5,568 nucleotides of DNA from Clostridiales bacterium. GTDB taxonomy: Bacteria > Bacillota > Clostridia > Saccharofermentanales > Saccharofermentanaceae. Positions 5,391 to 5,568 of the stretch are shown here, one piece after another. Location of the stretch: positions 1 through 5,568 of the forward strand of contig JAFGGR010000176.1 in assembly GCA_016930475.1 (NCBI GenBank). Reading direction: 5' to 3'. Within the stretch, counting starts at the first letter, position 1, and every line of letters begins with the position of its first letter. Both the position numbers and the translations under genes were made by a program. The notes beneath the pieces were generated by a model. That model was not told where the DNA came from and made no database searches. It saw only the letters and a program-made list of their open reading frames with translations.

Positions 5391-5407
5391 TCGGAGAACT
5401 CCGAAAA
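5388..5407. other. 9-bp palindrome in the leader of the PH-domain gene
   Basis: TTTTCGGAG (5388-5396) and CTCCGAAAA (5399-5407) are perfect inverted arms around AA. It lies about +7 to +26 of the predicted minus-strand transcript. The 2-nt centre suits a dimeric DNA-binding protein better than an RNA hairpin, though an 8-bp stem with a four-base loop is possible. No T-run follows on either strand, so it is not an intrinsic terminator for the upstream membrane gene. Confidence 0.6.
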
Positions 5408-5420
5408 CATTATTGGATTG

Positions 5421-5429
5421 ATTATATCA
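5421..5429 (-). promoter_or_regulatory. Extended -10 promoter for the PH-domain / YwaF operon
   Basis: On the minus strand TGATATAAT (5421-5429) is a perfect extended -10 element with the TATAAT box at 5421-5426; no good -35 is present at the correct spacing, as is usual for extended -10 promoters. A start near 5414 gives a leader of about 39 nt. The -10 box is flanked by the dyad GGATTG (5415-5420) and CAATCC (5430-5435), a position where bound repressor would block polymerase. Confidence 0.6.
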
Positions 5430-5441
5430 CAATCCGATCAA

Positions 5442-5568
5442 TCAGAATCCCAGATAGAACATATAAAATCCAATGAGAAGAACCGCGATCCCGAGCACGA
5501 TATTGATCCACTTCGCGGCCGTCCCGTATTTCGGGCTGGCAGACAGCTTGCGGACAAAGCCGATGGAC
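5442..5568 (-). CDS. C-terminal end of a membrane protein, possibly CcdA/DsbD-like (partial)
   Basis: Only the last 41 codons and the TGA (5442-5444) are inside the window; no start is visible. The residues comprise a basic loop, IGFVRKLSASPKYGTAAKW, followed by one hydrophobic helix, INIVLGIAVLLIGFYMFYLG, and one last Phe. A short basic linker, then a terminal helix with a V-L-G-I-x-V-L-L-I-G pattern, is how CcdA-type thiol-disulfide membrane transporters end, but several other multi-spanning families end similarly. The reading frame itself is well supported by the sharp switch from hydrophobic helix to stop and by the 66-bp gap with a new promoter that follows. Function is a guess. Confidence 0.5.
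   Translation of the reverse strand, partial: SIGFVRKLSASPKYGTAAKWINIVLGIAVLLIGFYMFYLGF

Overview
This 5.6-kb window is ordinary, densely packed bacterial chromosome. It holds five complete protein genes and two cut by the window ends, with only short gaps between them. Strong AAGGAGG-type ribosome binding sites about 8-9 nt before the starts, sigma-A-like promoters (TATAAT and relatives), an ECF-transporter S component, a YwaF-family protein and a Firmicute-style bacterial-PH protein point to a Bacillota (Firmicutes) or Firmicute-like organism with medium GC (slightly above half by eye). This assignment is inference; there is no rRNA or other marker gene. TGG codes Trp and TGA is used as a stop, so the code looks standard.

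Left arm (1-2194, minus strand): an ECF transporter S component (1571-2194, PanT-like) is followed after 59 nt by a SecA-type DEAD-motor ATPase (<1-1511). The SecA-like protein differs from housekeeping SecA in several motifs and carries a repeat-derived acidic insertion in its preprotein-binding region. It runs off the left end. A good promoter sits just upstream of the transporter gene.

Middle (2195-3963, plus strand): a divergent promoter region of 192 bp leads into a two-gene operon. The first gene (2387-2737) encodes a 116-residue protein with the layout of the PII/PII-like signalling fold. The second (2734-3963) encodes a CPA2-type cation:proton antiporter that lacks a C-terminal nucleotide-binding domain. 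The two overlap by ATGA, so they are probably translationally coupled. The PII-like protein is a reasonable candidate for the missing regulatory subunit of the antiporter.

Right arm (3967-5568, minus strand): the C-terminal end of a membrane protein (5442->5568, possibly CcdA-like), then a bacterial PH-domain membrane protein (4758-5375), then a YwaF/TMEM164-family membrane protein (3967-4740), which converges on the antiporter gene with only 3 bp between stops. The PH and YwaF genes form an operon with an extended -10 promoter surrounded by dyads.

No tRNA, rRNA, CRISPR array, insertion sequence, phage gene or clear rho-independent terminator was seen. The points most worth a second look are the PII-like/antiporter pair, the divergent SecA paralogue with its palindromic repeat insertion, and the small dyads placed in or next to all three predicted promoters.
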